Of a stretch of 64,000 nucleotides of DNA, positions 7,914 through 16,426 are shown one piece after another. Every line of letters begins with the position of its first letter. Positions within the stretch are counted from its first letter, which is position 1. A program made the translations under genes and the position numbers. A model generated the notes under the pieces. That model saw nothing but the letters and a program-made list of their open reading frames with translations. It was not told where the DNA came from and searched no databases. The stretch is taken from positions 59,276 to 123,275 of the forward strand of contig NZ_JBFBIK010000007.1 in NCBI RefSeq assembly GCF_040685555.1, given 5' to 3'. The DNA comes from Sphaerisporangium sp040685555 (GTDB lineage: Bacteria > Actinomycetota > Actinomycetes > Streptosporangiales > Streptosporangiaceae).

Positions 7914-8906
7914 GTGGAAGGTACGGCGGCGGACGGTACCGGGCCGGCCCGAGGCCATTGGTCTGAGGAGCGTCCGCCCGAGGGGCCCGGAGATGCGGGC
8001 GGGGGCGTTGAGAGCGCCGCCGGCCCTCAGGGCTTCACGGGCTCCGAAGGCCGTCCGGACTCGCCGGGCGATCTTCCGTCGGCCTCCTCCAAGCCGGGCC
8101 GCATCCGTACGGGCCGTAACCTTCCCGCCGCCATCGGCGTCGGCGTCGCCCTCGGGGCCGCCGTCATCGGGTCGCTCTACACCGTCAAGGCGCTGTTCCT
8201 CCTGGTGCTGGTGGCGGCGGTCGGCATCGGCGTCGTCGAGATGGTCCGCGCGTTCGCCGTCCGCGACATGCGCGTGCCGGTGCGGCTGGTGCTGGCGGGG
8301 TTCGTCGCCATGGTCGCCGGCGCTTACTGGGGCGGCCCGATCTGGCTGCTGGGCGCCTTCACGCTGACCGTGCTGACCCTGCTCACCCAGCGGATGTTCC
8401 AGGGCCAGGAGGGGTACGTCCGTGACGCCGCGGCGAGCGTCCTGACATCGGTGTATCCCGCGTTGATCGCCGGGTTCGTCCCGCTGATGCTGTCCAAGCC
8501 CGACGGGGCCGACCGGGTGGTCATCTTCATCGCCGTCACCGTGTGCAGCGACATCGGGGGCTACTTCGCGGGGATCCTGTTCGGCAGGCACCAGATGTCG
8601 GCCATCAGTCCCAAGAAGACCTGGGAGGGGTTCGCCGGGTCGGTGCTGGCCTGCGTCCTCTGCGGCGCGCTGCTCGTGCGATACCTGCTGGAGGGCCAGT
8701 TCTGGCAGGGTGCCGTGGTCGGTGTGGTGGTGGCCATGTGCGCCACCCTCGGCGATCTGGTCGAGTCGGTCATCAAGCGTGATCTCGGCATCAAGGACAT
8801 GGGCAACCTGCTCCCGGGCCATGGCGGCCTGATGGACCGCCTCGACTCGTTGCTGGCCACTCTCGTACCGGTCTGGCTGCTCCTGGCGGTCTTCGTACCT
8901 ATGTGA
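7914..8906 (+). CDS. cdsA: Phosphatidate cytidylyltransferase
   Basis: Integral membrane enzyme converting phosphatidate and CTP to CDP-diacylglycerol, the precursor of phosphatidylinositol and cardiolipin. Starting at GTG 7914 it has 330 aa: a ~65-residue disordered Gly/Pro/Ser-rich N-terminus, then about eight membrane helices, ending in the CTP-transferase signature region (SPKKTWEGFAGS, GDLVESVIKRDLGIKDMGNLLPGHGGLMDRLDS). The in-frame GTG at 7803 lies in the frr hairpin, so a later start (7884 or 7914) is preferred. It converges on the SUFU-domain gene with a 15-bp gap. Confidence 0.92.
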   Translation: MEGTAADGTGPARGHWSEERPPEGPGDAGGGVESAAGPQGFTGSEGRPDSPGDLPSASSKPGRIRTGRNLPAAIGVGVALGAAVIGSLYTVKALFLLVLVAAVGIGVVEMVRAFAVRDMRVPVRLVLAGFVAMVAGAYWGGPIWLLGAFTLTVLTLLTQRMFQGQEGYVRDAAASVLTSVYPALIAGFVPLMLSKPDGADRVVIFIAVTVCSDIGGYFAGILFGRHQMSAISPKKTWEGFAGSVLACVLCGALLVRYLLEGQFWQGAVVGVVVAMCATLGDLVESVIKRDLGIKDMGNLLPGHGGLMDRLDSLLATLVPVWLLLAVFVPM

Positions 8907-8921
8907 GCTCCGCCGGGGGTG

Positions 8922-9953
8922 TCAGGGGATACGCCCGGAGAGGGAGAGGGCCTGGTGGCCCTGGTCGGCGGCGATCTGGAGCTCCTGATCGGTGACGGGC
9001 ACCAGCCAGAGCCATCGGACCTCGTCGCCGCCCAAGGCGAAGCCGGAAAGATCGGGTAAGCCCGGCACCGAGTCGAGCATCAGCGCCCCGTGGTAGCTCG
9101 GGCCGAGCGGGAAGGTCGCCGGCTCCCGGTACCAGCGGGCGGTGTGGCCGTGCCCCAGCCAGGTGACCGAGTGCCACGGGTAGCGTGCCAGCCAGAGGAA
9201 CAGCCGCGCCGCCTCCGTCGCCTCCCCGCGCGTGGCGATGGCCAGCTCAATGCGGGCGTAGGTGTCCGGCCGCTCGATGTACTGCTCCACCGTGGGCATG
9301 CGCTGGCAGCTCATCCCGACGGTCGAGAGCATCGTGTAGCCGTTGTGGGGGCGCTCGGTGATGCCCACGGTCGGCAGCCGGTCGCCGCCGATGTCCCAGT
9401 ACCTCGCGGCCGGGCCGACCCTGGCGTCCAGGTGGCTCATCACGAACTGCTGGAACGAGGGCCAGGACCCGTCGCCGTGCCGCCACTCCCAGTACGACCG
9501 GGCCTTGGCGATCCTCGGCGCGAGCCCTTCGAGCGCCTCGTCGAGGGACCAGGCGAACGGGGACTCCCCGACGGCGTCTTTGGCGTAGCCGGGCATCCCG
9601 CGCTCAAGATCCGACCAGCCGGGAATGACGGCCAGGAGCTCGCCGTTCCGGTACAGGGCGGCACCGTCGCCCTCCTCGAACCACAGCACCGCGAGCTCGC
9701 CGGCCGTGAACGGCGGCGTGCCCTCGGGGGCGCGGGTGTTCGCGACGGGCATCACGGGGGCCTGGCCGGTACCGATCCGGCCAAGATCGACGGAAGGTGG
9801 CGCCTGCACATGGTTGGCGAGCCACACGGCTCCGTGGATCCCGCCTTCGGCGTCGCGCAGGTAAGCTACCGAAGACACCCCGTCGTATTCGACGGTTACC
9901 GCGCGACTGCCGTAGGGGCTGGTGTCGGTGAGAACGACATCGGTGGTGCCCAA
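8922..9953 (-). CDS. Suppressor-of-fused (SUFU) domain protein
   Basis: A 343-aa cytosolic protein of unknown role. The C-terminal half resembles the bacterial SUFU domain: TMLSTVGMS, ARLFLWLARYPWHSVTWLGHG, FPLGPSYHGALML and the closing VRWLWLVPVTDQELQIAADQG. The N-terminal ~150 residues (VEYDGVSSVAYLRDAEGG, VLWFEEGDGAALYRNGELLAV) are not a domain I can name. The start is TTG at 9953; a stop lies just upstream and a GGAAAGG-type site precedes it. Bacterial SUFU proteins are often immunity proteins in polymorphic-toxin loci, but no toxin partner is beside this gene, so no such role is claimed. Confidence 0.7.
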   Translation of the reverse strand: MGTTDVVLTDTSPYGSRAVTVEYDGVSSVAYLRDAEGGIHGAVWLANHVQAPPSVDLGRIGTGQAPVMPVANTRAPEGTPPFTAGELAVLWFEEGDGAALYRNGELLAVIPGWSDLERGMPGYAKDAVGESPFAWSLDEALEGLAPRIAKARSYWEWRHGDGSWPSFQQFVMSHLDARVGPAARYWDIGGDRLPTVGITERPHNGYTMLSTVGMSCQRMPTVEQYIERPDTYARIELAIATRGEATEAARLFLWLARYPWHSVTWLGHGHTARWYREPATFPLGPSYHGALMLDSVPGLPDLSGFALGGDEVRWLWLVPVTDQELQIAADQGHQALSLSGRIP

Positions 9954-10061
9954 CGCTCATCCGCCTTTCCGGTGGACGTCTCCCCGTTCGGCCGAGGATC
10001 GCAATAGATCACACGGAATGGCTGTCCAGTGCAGCTTCCGGCAAACCGTTAAGAGAAGGAC

Positions 10062-11162
10062 ATGTCCGCCGAGCTAACCTTTGTCGCCCCCCGACGGGCC
10101 AAGCCGTCGCGTCACCTGGCCGACCTGTCGATGGCGGAGCGCCGCGCGGCCGTCGTGGAACTGGGTGAGAAGCCCTTCCGCGCCGACCAGCTGTCCCGGC
10201 ACTACTTCGAGCGGCTGACCACCGAGCCCGAGCACATGACCGATCTTCCGGCCGCGTCGCGTGACCAGCTGGTGACGCAGCTGATGCCCAGCCTGCTGAC
10301 CTCGGTCCGCGAGATCACCTGCGACGACGGCACCACCCGCAAGAACCTGTGGCGGCTCTTCGACGGCGCGCTGGTCGAGTCGGTGCTGATGCGCTACCCC
10401 GACCGCGTGACAATGTGCGTGTCCTCCCAGGCCGGATGCGGCATGAACTGCCCCTTCTGCGCCACCGGACAGGCCGGGCTGACCCGCAACATGTCGACGG
10501 CCGAGATCGTCGAGCAGGTCGTCGCGGGCGCCCGCGCGCTGGCCCGTGACGAGGTCCCCGGCGGCCCCGGACGGGTGAGCAACATCGTCTTCATGGGCAT
10601 GGGCGAGCCGCTGGCCAACTACAAGGCCGTGATCGGCGCCGTTCGCCGCATCGTGGACCCCGCCCCCGAGGGTCTCGGCATCTCCGCCAGAGGCGTCACG
10701 GTCTCCACGGTCGGCCTGGTCCCGGCGATCGAGAAGCTGTCCAACGAGGGGCTCCCGGTGACGCTGGCCGTCTCCCTGCACGCGCCCGACGACGAGCTGC
10801 GCGACACGCTGGTCCCCGTCAACACCCGCTGGAAGGTCGGCGAGGTGCTGGACGCGGCCTGGAACTACTCGGCGAAGACCAAGCGGCGCGTCTCGATCGA
10901 GTACGCCCTGATCAAGGACATCAACGACCAGGAGTGGCGGGCCGACCTGCTGGGCCGGCTGATCAAGGGCAAGCTGGTGCACGTCAACCTGATCCCGCTC
11001 AACCCGACCCCCGGCTCCAAGTGGACGGCCTCACGACCCGAGGACGAGCGTGCCTTCGTCCGCCGCCTGGAGTCCCACGGGGTGGCGGTCACCGTACGCG
11101 ACACCCGGGGCCGCGAGATCGAGGGCGCCTGCGGCCAGCTCGCCGCCGCTCCCGAGGCGTAG
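10062..11162 (+). CDS. rlmN: 23S rRNA (adenine2503-C2)/tRNA A37 methyltransferase RlmN
   Basis: Radical-SAM enzyme methylating A2503 of 23S rRNA and A37 of some tRNAs. ATG at 10062 follows AGAGAAGGA; 366 aa. The [4Fe-4S] cluster motif CxxxCxxC appears as CGMNCPFC, preceded by CVSSQAGC and followed by FMGMGEPLANYKAV and VSLHAPDDELRD. IEYALIKDINDQ and VNLIPLNPTPGS are further family blocks; the C-terminal GREIEGACGQL carries the second Cys used for methyl transfer. A stand-alone gene here. Confidence 0.97.
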   Translation: MSAELTFVAPRRAKPSRHLADLSMAERRAAVVELGEKPFRADQLSRHYFERLTTEPEHMTDLPAASRDQLVTQLMPSLLTSVREITCDDGTTRKNLWRLFDGALVESVLMRYPDRVTMCVSSQAGCGMNCPFCATGQAGLTRNMSTAEIVEQVVAGARALARDEVPGGPGRVSNIVFMGMGEPLANYKAVIGAVRRIVDPAPEGLGISARGVTVSTVGLVPAIEKLSNEGLPVTLAVSLHAPDDELRDTLVPVNTRWKVGEVLDAAWNYSAKTKRRVSIEYALIKDINDQEWRADLLGRLIKGKLVHVNLIPLNPTPGSKWTASRPEDERAFVRRLESHGVAVTVRDTRGREIEGACGQLAAAPEA

Positions 11163-11245
11163 CCGACCGGCCGCCGCCGCCACGACTTTCGCACCGGCGG
11201 TGTGCCGCGTTGAGCGACGGTCGCGGACGTAGTCGGGCGATGGTC

Positions 11246-11500
11246 TCAGATGTAACGGAACGCGTTCGCGATCAACGCCAGCAGGGCGAGGGTCGCGGCG
11301 CCGATCACGACCATGCGCCGTAACGCCGCCCACGCCGCGGACTTTGCGTCCGGGATCTTCGCCGACGCCTCCGCGGCGGTCTTCACCGCCTTCCCCCAAC
11401 CCGTCCACGTGTCTACCGTCCGCTGAAAGCGCCGCCCCACGACGAACAGAACCGTCGCAATGACAACAATGACCAGAACCCGGCCATCCGAGCTCTCCAT
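11246..11500 (-). CDS. Small two-helix membrane protein, unknown
   Basis: Encodes 84 aa from the ATG at 11500; an ATG two codons upstream (11506) is only one base from the AGGAG and so is less likely. Two hydrophobic segments, VLVIVVIATVLFVVG near the start and MVVIGAATLALLALIANAF at the end, flank a basic amphipathic middle, so it is probably an inner-membrane hairpin. I recognise no family. It sits alone between rlmN and the regulator locus. Confidence 0.6.
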   Translation of the reverse strand: MESSDGRVLVIVVIATVLFVVGRRFQRTVDTWTGWGKAVKTAAEASAKIPDAKSAAWAALRRMVVIGAATLALLALIANAFRYI

Positions 11501-11634
11501 GGGCATACTCCTGCCGACGGAACAGGTTTCGGCTCTTGAACTTATTCCAAGCTCCTAGCGGCACGGCGGGAAGCTACTTCCTGTGACCCCGGCTTATGCG
11601 TGGACGAAGTCAAGATATTGGTGGCATGTCCGCA

Positions 11635-11856
11635 TCAGCCGAAATGTCGGCTGGACGCCAGCGCTCGGCGCAGCTCGTCCGGTCCCGACGACACGATGAT
11701 CGTGCCGCGCCCTCGTAGTGCGTACCACCCGTGACCGATCACCAGGAAGCCGTGATCGGGGAAGTCGGCGCGAAGGCGGCTCAGCCCCGCCCGGACCCAC
11801 TGCTCATAACGGCTCGGTTCAGCCGTCCCCTCGTGCGGTAAACGCCCAGTCCTCAT
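11635..11856 (-). CDS. Small protein translationally coupled to the RsbW-like ATPase
   Basis: A 73-aa soluble protein whose ATG overlaps the stop of the upstream ATPase gene by four bases (ATGA at 11853-11856), so the two are almost certainly co-translated. The sequence (YEQWVRAGLSRLRADFPDHGF, then WYALRGRGTIIVSSGPDELRRAL) looks like one helix followed by strands. I do not recognise the family. Coupling suggests it is a partner or modulator of the ATPase, but that is inference. Confidence 0.65.
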   Translation of the reverse strand: MRTGRLPHEGTAEPSRYEQWVRAGLSRLRADFPDHGFLVIGHGWYALRGRGTIIVSSGPDELRRALASSRHFG

Positions 11857-12314
11857 GGCAGGGGCTCCGCGTCGGTGAGCACCGCCCACACAAGATGGCC
11901 CGCGGCGGGGTCGCCGTCGCAGCCGACGCGCCAGGCGAGCCGCCGTACGGTCATCAGCCCTCGTCCATCCTCGGGCAGATCCCAGGTGATCTCCGTGTTC
12001 GGGTCCGGGGCGGTTCCGAGAGCTGGGTGTCCGCCCGGCCCAGCCTTTTCGACAGCGCCGGCGACGTCCGGAGAGCCGCCCCCGCCCAGGTCGTACACTC
12101 CGATGCGCACACTGCTCGGCTGACGGATCAACTCGACGACGAAGTACCCGCCGGGCCGGCCCGACCGCGTGTGCAAGAGCGCGTTGTTGATCAACTCTGC
12201 TGTTACGAACACGGCGTCGTCCGCCCAGCACGTGTCCGCCAGCAGGCACCTCACCAAGGCTCGTGCCCTGGGCGCCTGCTCGACGAGACCGGGGAAGACC
12301 CGGCGCCACACCAT
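11853..12314 (-). CDS. RsbW/SpoIIAB-like ATP-binding regulatory protein
   Basis: GHKL-fold ATPase of the anti-sigma-factor type abundant in actinomycetes. The core runs from WRRVFPG through AELINNALLHTRSG (the N-box with E..N that binds Mg-ATP), a Gly-rich IGVYDLGGGGSPD segment (G1) and DGRGLMTVRRLAWRVG (G2). From the ATG at 12314 the protein is 153 aa, the usual size; the frame stays open up to ~12896 and a start at 12478 would add 55 aa. It is divergent from the XRE/TPR regulator gene, a pairing repeated many times in Streptomyces-like genomes. Start uncertain, family firm. Confidence 0.82.
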   Translation of the reverse strand: MVWRRVFPGLVEQAPRARALVRCLLADTCWADDAVFVTAELINNALLHTRSGRPGGYFVVELIRQPSSVRIGVYDLGGGGSPDVAGAVEKAGPGGHPALGTAPDPNTEITWDLPEDGRGLMTVRRLAWRVGCDGDPAAGHLVWAVLTDAEPLP

Positions 12315-12913
12315 CCTGCCGGTCAGATGCTCGTGAAGCCTGCGCGCCGGATGGCTTGACGAAGCGGTGTCCCGCCCAGCGGCCACCAACTCGGGGGCAC
12401 GGTGCCCGGAGGCAGTGGCCACCGCATCGTGGCCGGCCTCGGCGTCTATGGTTCGATCGGCCACGTAGGCCACCTCCATGTGGGTTGAACGGCGGGCTGA
12501 TCCCGCACCGTCCAGCACTGTGGCCCGATCAGCCCCGCCTGCCGCCCCCCAGTGCCGGAACAGAGATCGGTCTCCCTCTGAGGCTCCGGCCTGTGGAAAC
12601 CGGCCATGGCCTGCTGGAACCCTGCGGACCCGTGCGGCGCGATCCACCAACTGGCCGTGCTCGGGGAGCCGTGGCGCGCTCCGGCCGCGCCCGCGACGAG
12701 GGCCGGACCGCTGCGGGGTCGACGTCTTCCTCGCTGGCGTTCGAGGGGCACCACCTAAAGGAACAGACGGGGGAGGGAACTGGTCAGGAAGCTGCCGTCC
12801 GGACCAGAGCTTGCCCATGCTAAGTAATGACATGGCTACAATCAGTGAAAGATTGGAGCTTGATCGCGTCGCTGGTCTCGGCTGGGATGCGATCACTTAG
12901 GAGGGGGGACAGC
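12315..12913. other. Divergent regulatory region between the ATPase and XRE/TPR genes
   Basis: No supported gene. The minus-strand frame of the ATPase stays open here, so part may code for an N-terminal extension, but composition is irregular and no family sequence appears. A TACAAT hexamer at 12837-12842 could be a -10 element for the plus-strand regulator, without a clear -35. The strong AGGAGGGGGG ribosome-binding site at 12899-12908 belongs to that regulator. Confidence 0.45.
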
Positions 12914-14509
12914 ATGACCGGCGAGGGATACCGCGTCCTGCTCAGCGCGCGGCGGCGCAGTGACATTCTGCGTGCCAAGGGGTTCACCTACGAGCAGATC
13001 GCCGCCGTCCTCGCCCTTGACCACCAGGTCAGCCCGCTCCGGCTCTACCGCTTCGCGCAGGGCCGCACGGTTTCCGAGGTCGTCAACGCCTTCAACGACC
13101 TCGACCCCGCCGGAGCCGCGAGCCTGCGGGACGCCCGTCTCTACGACTACGAGCTCCACCCGAGGGCCGGGCGCAAACCTCCGCTGCGAGCCCTCACCAC
13201 CTTGGCCCGCATCTATCAGACGAGCGCCCGCCAGCTGGTCAGCGACAGCGACTACGGCACCTACTGCCCGCTCGACCGGGAAGCCCTCGACCGTGCCGAC
13301 TTCCGGCACTGGGACAGGCACTATCATCGCCCCTCGGCAGCGGGCTCTTCTTGTGCCAGCATGAAGGAGACCCCCGCCTGGTTAGCCCAGTCGCGGGAAG
13401 CCCGAACGGGGCTGCAGCCTGAGGAGTGCGCCGACCTGCTGAGAGCGCTCGGCGCCGAGGAGGCCGACGTGAAGCGCCGCGATCTGCTGATCGAACTGGC
13501 CCTGACCCTCGGCGGCATGCCAGCACTGGCGTTGCTCCGCCATCTCACCCCCGAGGAGGAGGTACGGCTCGCACGGGCTGGCCGTGCCGAGGGCCGGGTC
13601 GATGCCGCCGCCGTCGCCACGATCGAGAAGCTCACCGCCCAGTGCCGCCGTCTCGACGACGCCCTCGGCCCCAAGACAGTGCTGCCAGTGGTCGACGCTC
13701 AGCGTGACCTGGTCACACGACTCCTGCGTCGGGAATCACTGCTGCCCGCCTTGCGTGATCGCCTGATCGGGGTCTATGCCGAGCTGTCGCAGCTTTCGGG
13801 ATATCTCCACTACGACCTGGCGGACTACCAGGCGGCCACGAAGCGGTTCGAGAACTCGTTGGAAGCCGCTCTGGAGATCGGGAATGCCACGCTGCTCGCC
13901 TACGTCCACCATTGGCTGAGTGACATGGCGAGCTTCCAGGGCCTGCCCGCCAAGGCCTTCGACCACGCGTTCGCGGCCCAGGGCTGGGCGAGGCGCAGCC
14001 CGAGCCACCTGCTCCGCGCGAGGACCAACATCGTCGAGTCCTGGGCACTGGCACTCGACGGACGGCCGACGCCTAGTCTCCGGCTGCTGGAAACCGCCCG
14101 TAACGAAGCACAGAAGCCGACCCCGGCCGACCCTCCCTACCTCTACTGGATCACCGAGTCGTCCGCCCTAGAAGGAAGCTCCTGCTTCTGTTTCAACGCG
14201 CTGCGCCGCCCCGACGCGACCATCACCACCGTCACCGCCCAGCTCGACAGCCTTCCCGGCGAAACCTACAGCCGGGAACAGGCATTCGGCCTGATCCATC
14301 ACGGCAACGCCCTTATCCAGAAGCGGGAGATACCCGAAGCGGCGGCCAAGCTCAGTGAGGCCGCCTCGGTCATGGCCGTGCACAGCTCGGCCCGTCTCAT
14401 CCATAGCCTCCGCAGCGCTCGCCGCCAACTCCAGCCCTGGTCCACCTACACCCATGTCCGCGACCTGGACGAGGAACTCCACACTCTGGGATTTACGGAC
14501 AAGCAATAA
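12914..14509 (+). CDS. XRE-type HTH regulator with C-terminal TPR-like repeats
   Basis: A 531-aa predicted transcriptional regulator. ATG at 12914 is preceded by AGGAGGGGGGACAGC. Residues ~10-85 form a helix-turn-helix (RRRSDILRAKGFTYEQIAAVLAL…; RALTTLARIYQTS). From ~230 onward helical pairs resemble tetratricopeptide repeats (AELSQLSGYLHYDLADYQAATKRFENSLEAALEIGNA). The layout matches the large actinomycete family of XRE/TPR regulators that sit opposite RsbW-like ATPases and respond to developmental or antibiotic cues. Ligand and targets are unknown. Confidence 0.78.
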   Translation: MTGEGYRVLLSARRRSDILRAKGFTYEQIAAVLALDHQVSPLRLYRFAQGRTVSEVVNAFNDLDPAGAASLRDARLYDYELHPRAGRKPPLRALTTLARIYQTSARQLVSDSDYGTYCPLDREALDRADFRHWDRHYHRPSAAGSSCASMKETPAWLAQSREARTGLQPEECADLLRALGAEEADVKRRDLLIELALTLGGMPALALLRHLTPEEEVRLARAGRAEGRVDAAAVATIEKLTAQCRRLDDALGPKTVLPVVDAQRDLVTRLLRRESLLPALRDRLIGVYAELSQLSGYLHYDLADYQAATKRFENSLEAALEIGNATLLAYVHHWLSDMASFQGLPAKAFDHAFAAQGWARRSPSHLLRARTNIVESWALALDGRPTPSLRLLETARNEAQKPTPADPPYLYWITESSALEGSSCFCFNALRRPDATITTVTAQLDSLPGETYSREQAFGLIHHGNALIQKREIPEAAAKLSEAASVMAVHSSARLIHSLRSARRQLQPWSTYTHVRDLDEELHTLGFTDKQ

Positions 14510-14959
14510 ATGCCTGACCGTTACTCGCGTGCCATCTGGACATGGGGCGAAAGGTCGCGCCCAGGTGGCTCAATGACGGCACGATGCGCGGTGCCACGCC
14601 GATGAGCCGACTGCCCGTGCACCCTGCGGCAAATATCCGAAATGTGAGCATTGCCGCTATTCGTGGCGGCAAATCAGAAAGCAGGCACTCGCAAGCCGTA
14701 CCGCTTTCCTTTGCCCGGGTAACAAGTGTCTCCGGCGGAGGTAAAGATCGCATGATGCGGGTGGAACGGACGTCTTCAAAGCTCACGAGCAGCTCATCAC
14801 CGAAGTCCATCCGTCACGATGAAGGGCTCTGCTCGCATGCGGAAGAGTGCCGGCCACGATGTCGGCCGCGAAACCGGCCGGACCCCGCTGTCGCTCGGAT
14901 ACTGGCCGAGTGTCACCCGGGCGTACGACTCCCCACGGGCATGGGCGATCGGCAGGGCT
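14510..14959. other. Intergenic region before the tandem lipoproteins
   Basis: About 450 bp with no convincing gene on either strand; short open frames lack start signals and codon bias. The last 35 bp share sequence (GACTCCCCAC at 14927-14936) with the region before the second lipoprotein, so the 5' leader was duplicated with the gene. Confidence 0.5.
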
Positions 14960-15460
14960 ATGAGAGTGCCTCGTGTCGCGGTGTGTGCTCTCCTGCTGCT
15001 GCCCACCGCCGCATGCGACAGCCCCGCCACTCTCGACGAAGCCGCCCGGATACTCGCCAAGGACGGCAACGAGCTGGCGACCTTCCACTATCTGGAGAAC
15101 AAGAGGGTCACTGACGAGACCGGCAAGGATGGTGACGACCCCATCGCATGCCCGGAGGGCACAGCTCGTCGCTCCTACCGGTTCATCGGCGATCTGGGGA
15201 CAAGCAAAGCGATCAGTGCGAAGAAACAGGTCGATCTGGCTGGGCTACCCTTCGGATACGCGCTCCTGGGCCTGGGATACGAGCTTGACCACAGCACCAG
15301 TTCGGTCCAATCCGGCCGCAGGGTCGGGGTGTGGCGCAAGAAGAAGCCCGGCCTGACCGTCACGCTGGTCATGCGGTCGTCGGTGCCCAACGTCGAGATC
15401 ATCGGCAAGACCGACTGCCTCGTGCCGACGCATGAAGCGAGTAGCCCGTCTGTGCCATGA
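14960..15460 (+). CDS. Lipoprotein, three-member paralog family (copy A)
   Basis: A 166-aa predicted lipoprotein. Starting at ATG 14960, the sequence MRVPRVAVCALLLLPTAAC is a lipoprotein signal with lipid-modified Cys19. The mature part has TLDEAARIL, a central Cys followed by a positively charged RRSY, LGYELD, and the C-terminal PNVEIIGKTDC. The same pattern recurs in the genes at 15673 and 43608; the two conserved mature Cys residues could form a disulfide. No known family is recognised. The frame is open upstream, but signal-peptide position fixes the start. Confidence 0.75.
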   Translation: MRVPRVAVCALLLLPTAACDSPATLDEAARILAKDGNELATFHYLENKRVTDETGKDGDDPIACPEGTARRSYRFIGDLGTSKAISAKKQVDLAGLPFGYALLGLGYELDHSTSSVQSGRRVGVWRKKKPGLTVTLVMRSSVPNVEIIGKTDCLVPTHEASSPSVP

Positions 15461-15672
15461 CGGAAGATTGTCGACAGCGAGTGCCTCCGTCGGCCATCAG
15501 ACAGGCGTGATCATGTGCGGCATAAAGCGTCATGAGCACGCCTGCCACATTGGCTGTGACAATGCGAACGGGCCGCGACTCAAACTCCCAGCCCCTCCCT
15601 CTCGAGCGACGCCGGTCACGTTCCGGTCGTGTGACTCCCCACACGGCACGACTGGTCGGTAGAGTCGTCAGA

Positions 15673-16122
15673 ATGCGACCTGTCGCGGTGTGCGCCTTGG
15701 TGGTCCTCTTGCTCTCCGCGTGTAGCAGCGACTCAACCTTCGACGAAGCCTCTCGCGTTCTGAACGAGGACGGGGGTGCTATGAGCCGACTTGATTACAT
15801 CCATGACAAGAGAATTACAAATATGGCCGACAGCTCAGATTGTCAGGAGGGCACCAGGCGAAGTGTATACAAGATCGTAGGTGCCTTCCCCAGCAGCAAA
15901 CTGTTTCCGGCCATGCTGCCCGATCTCGCAGCTCTGACGCTGGACTCGGAGCTACGCCAGAGGGGGTACCTGCAGGATACGTCGGCGAGCGGCGCCGGCC
16001 AGCCCGGTCGTAGTGTGCGTATGCTGCACAAGAATCCTCCGGGCATCCTCTTCACCATCACCGCCCAGGACGGCCAACCTAACATTGTTATCATCGGTAA
16101 AACTGAATGTTTCCCTAAGTAA
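15673..16122 (+). CDS. Lipoprotein, three-member paralog family (copy B)
   Basis: A 149-aa predicted lipoprotein, tandem paralog of the previous gene. MRPVAVCALVVLLLSAC is the signal with Cys17 at the lipobox. The mature region repeats the family blocks: TFDEASRVLNEDGG, KRITN, CQEGTRRSVY, LTLDSELRQRGY, RMLHKNPPGILFTI and QPNIVIIGKTEC. Codon use is somewhat less GC-biased than the housekeeping genes (for example AATATG, AACATTGTTATC), which may indicate horizontal acquisition. Function unknown. Confidence 0.77.
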   Translation: MRPVAVCALVVLLLSACSSDSTFDEASRVLNEDGGAMSRLDYIHDKRITNMADSSDCQEGTRRSVYKIVGAFPSSKLFPAMLPDLAALTLDSELRQRGYLQDTSASGAGQPGRSVRMLHKNPPGILFTITAQDGQPNIVIIGKTECFPK

Positions 16123-16147
16123 ACTCTCTAGAGTGGAGGAGTGTCGC

Positions 16148-16423
16148 CTATTGTGCCTGCCGCCTCATCTGGTCTGCGCTGCGCCGCAGGTTCGTGGCAG
16201 CGGCGCGACATTGACTGATGAGCCGCTCAATGTCGGCTTGCCGTTGGGCCAGATCGCCAACGAAGCGCTCGGCTGCCGGCCCCGTCCAAACGTCTCCGCC
16301 ATCGACCGAGCCCGTCTTGATTCGAGCGAAAAACGTCTCGAGGTCTCTCGCGTAACTGTCGAATCGGTGGGCGAGGAGCTCTCTTTCGTCGGCTATCCGT
16401 TGCGACTCTCCTGAATTCGTCAT
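16148..16423 (-). CDS. WXG100-like small helical protein
   Basis: A 91-aa protein with the two-helix layout of ESAT-6/WXG100 proteins: a first amphipathic helix, the turn GGDVWTGPAAERF (W-x-G) at about residue 44, and a second helix rich in Gln/Arg (QRQADIERLISQCRAAATNLRRSADQMRRQ). Such proteins form dimers and are often exported by type VII secretion or serve as toxin N-termini. Its ATG follows the stop of the 593-aa gene by three bases, so the pair is one transcript. No secretion ATPase is in the window. The C-terminal secretion motif YxxxD/E is not evident. Confidence 0.75.
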   Translation of the reverse strand: MTNSGESQRIADERELLAHRFDSYARDLETFFARIKTGSVDGGDVWTGPAAERFVGDLAQRQADIERLISQCRAAATNLRRSADQMRRQAQ

Positions 16424-16426
16424 GGT

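Noticed and set aside
8922..9953. Polymorphic-toxin immunity locus based on the SUFU domain
   Set aside because: Flanked by cdsA and rlmN with no toxin or secretion gene.
14493..14810. Minus-strand 105-codon open frame between the regulator and the lipoproteins
   Set aside because: No start signal, irregular codon use and no family resemblance; treated as intergenic.
15560..15612. tRNA-like translation (RDSNSQPLP) suggesting a tRNA gene or fragment
   Set aside because: The T-arm read on the minus strand has TTTGAGT in place of TTCGA/TTCAA, and no acceptor or anticodon stems can be built.
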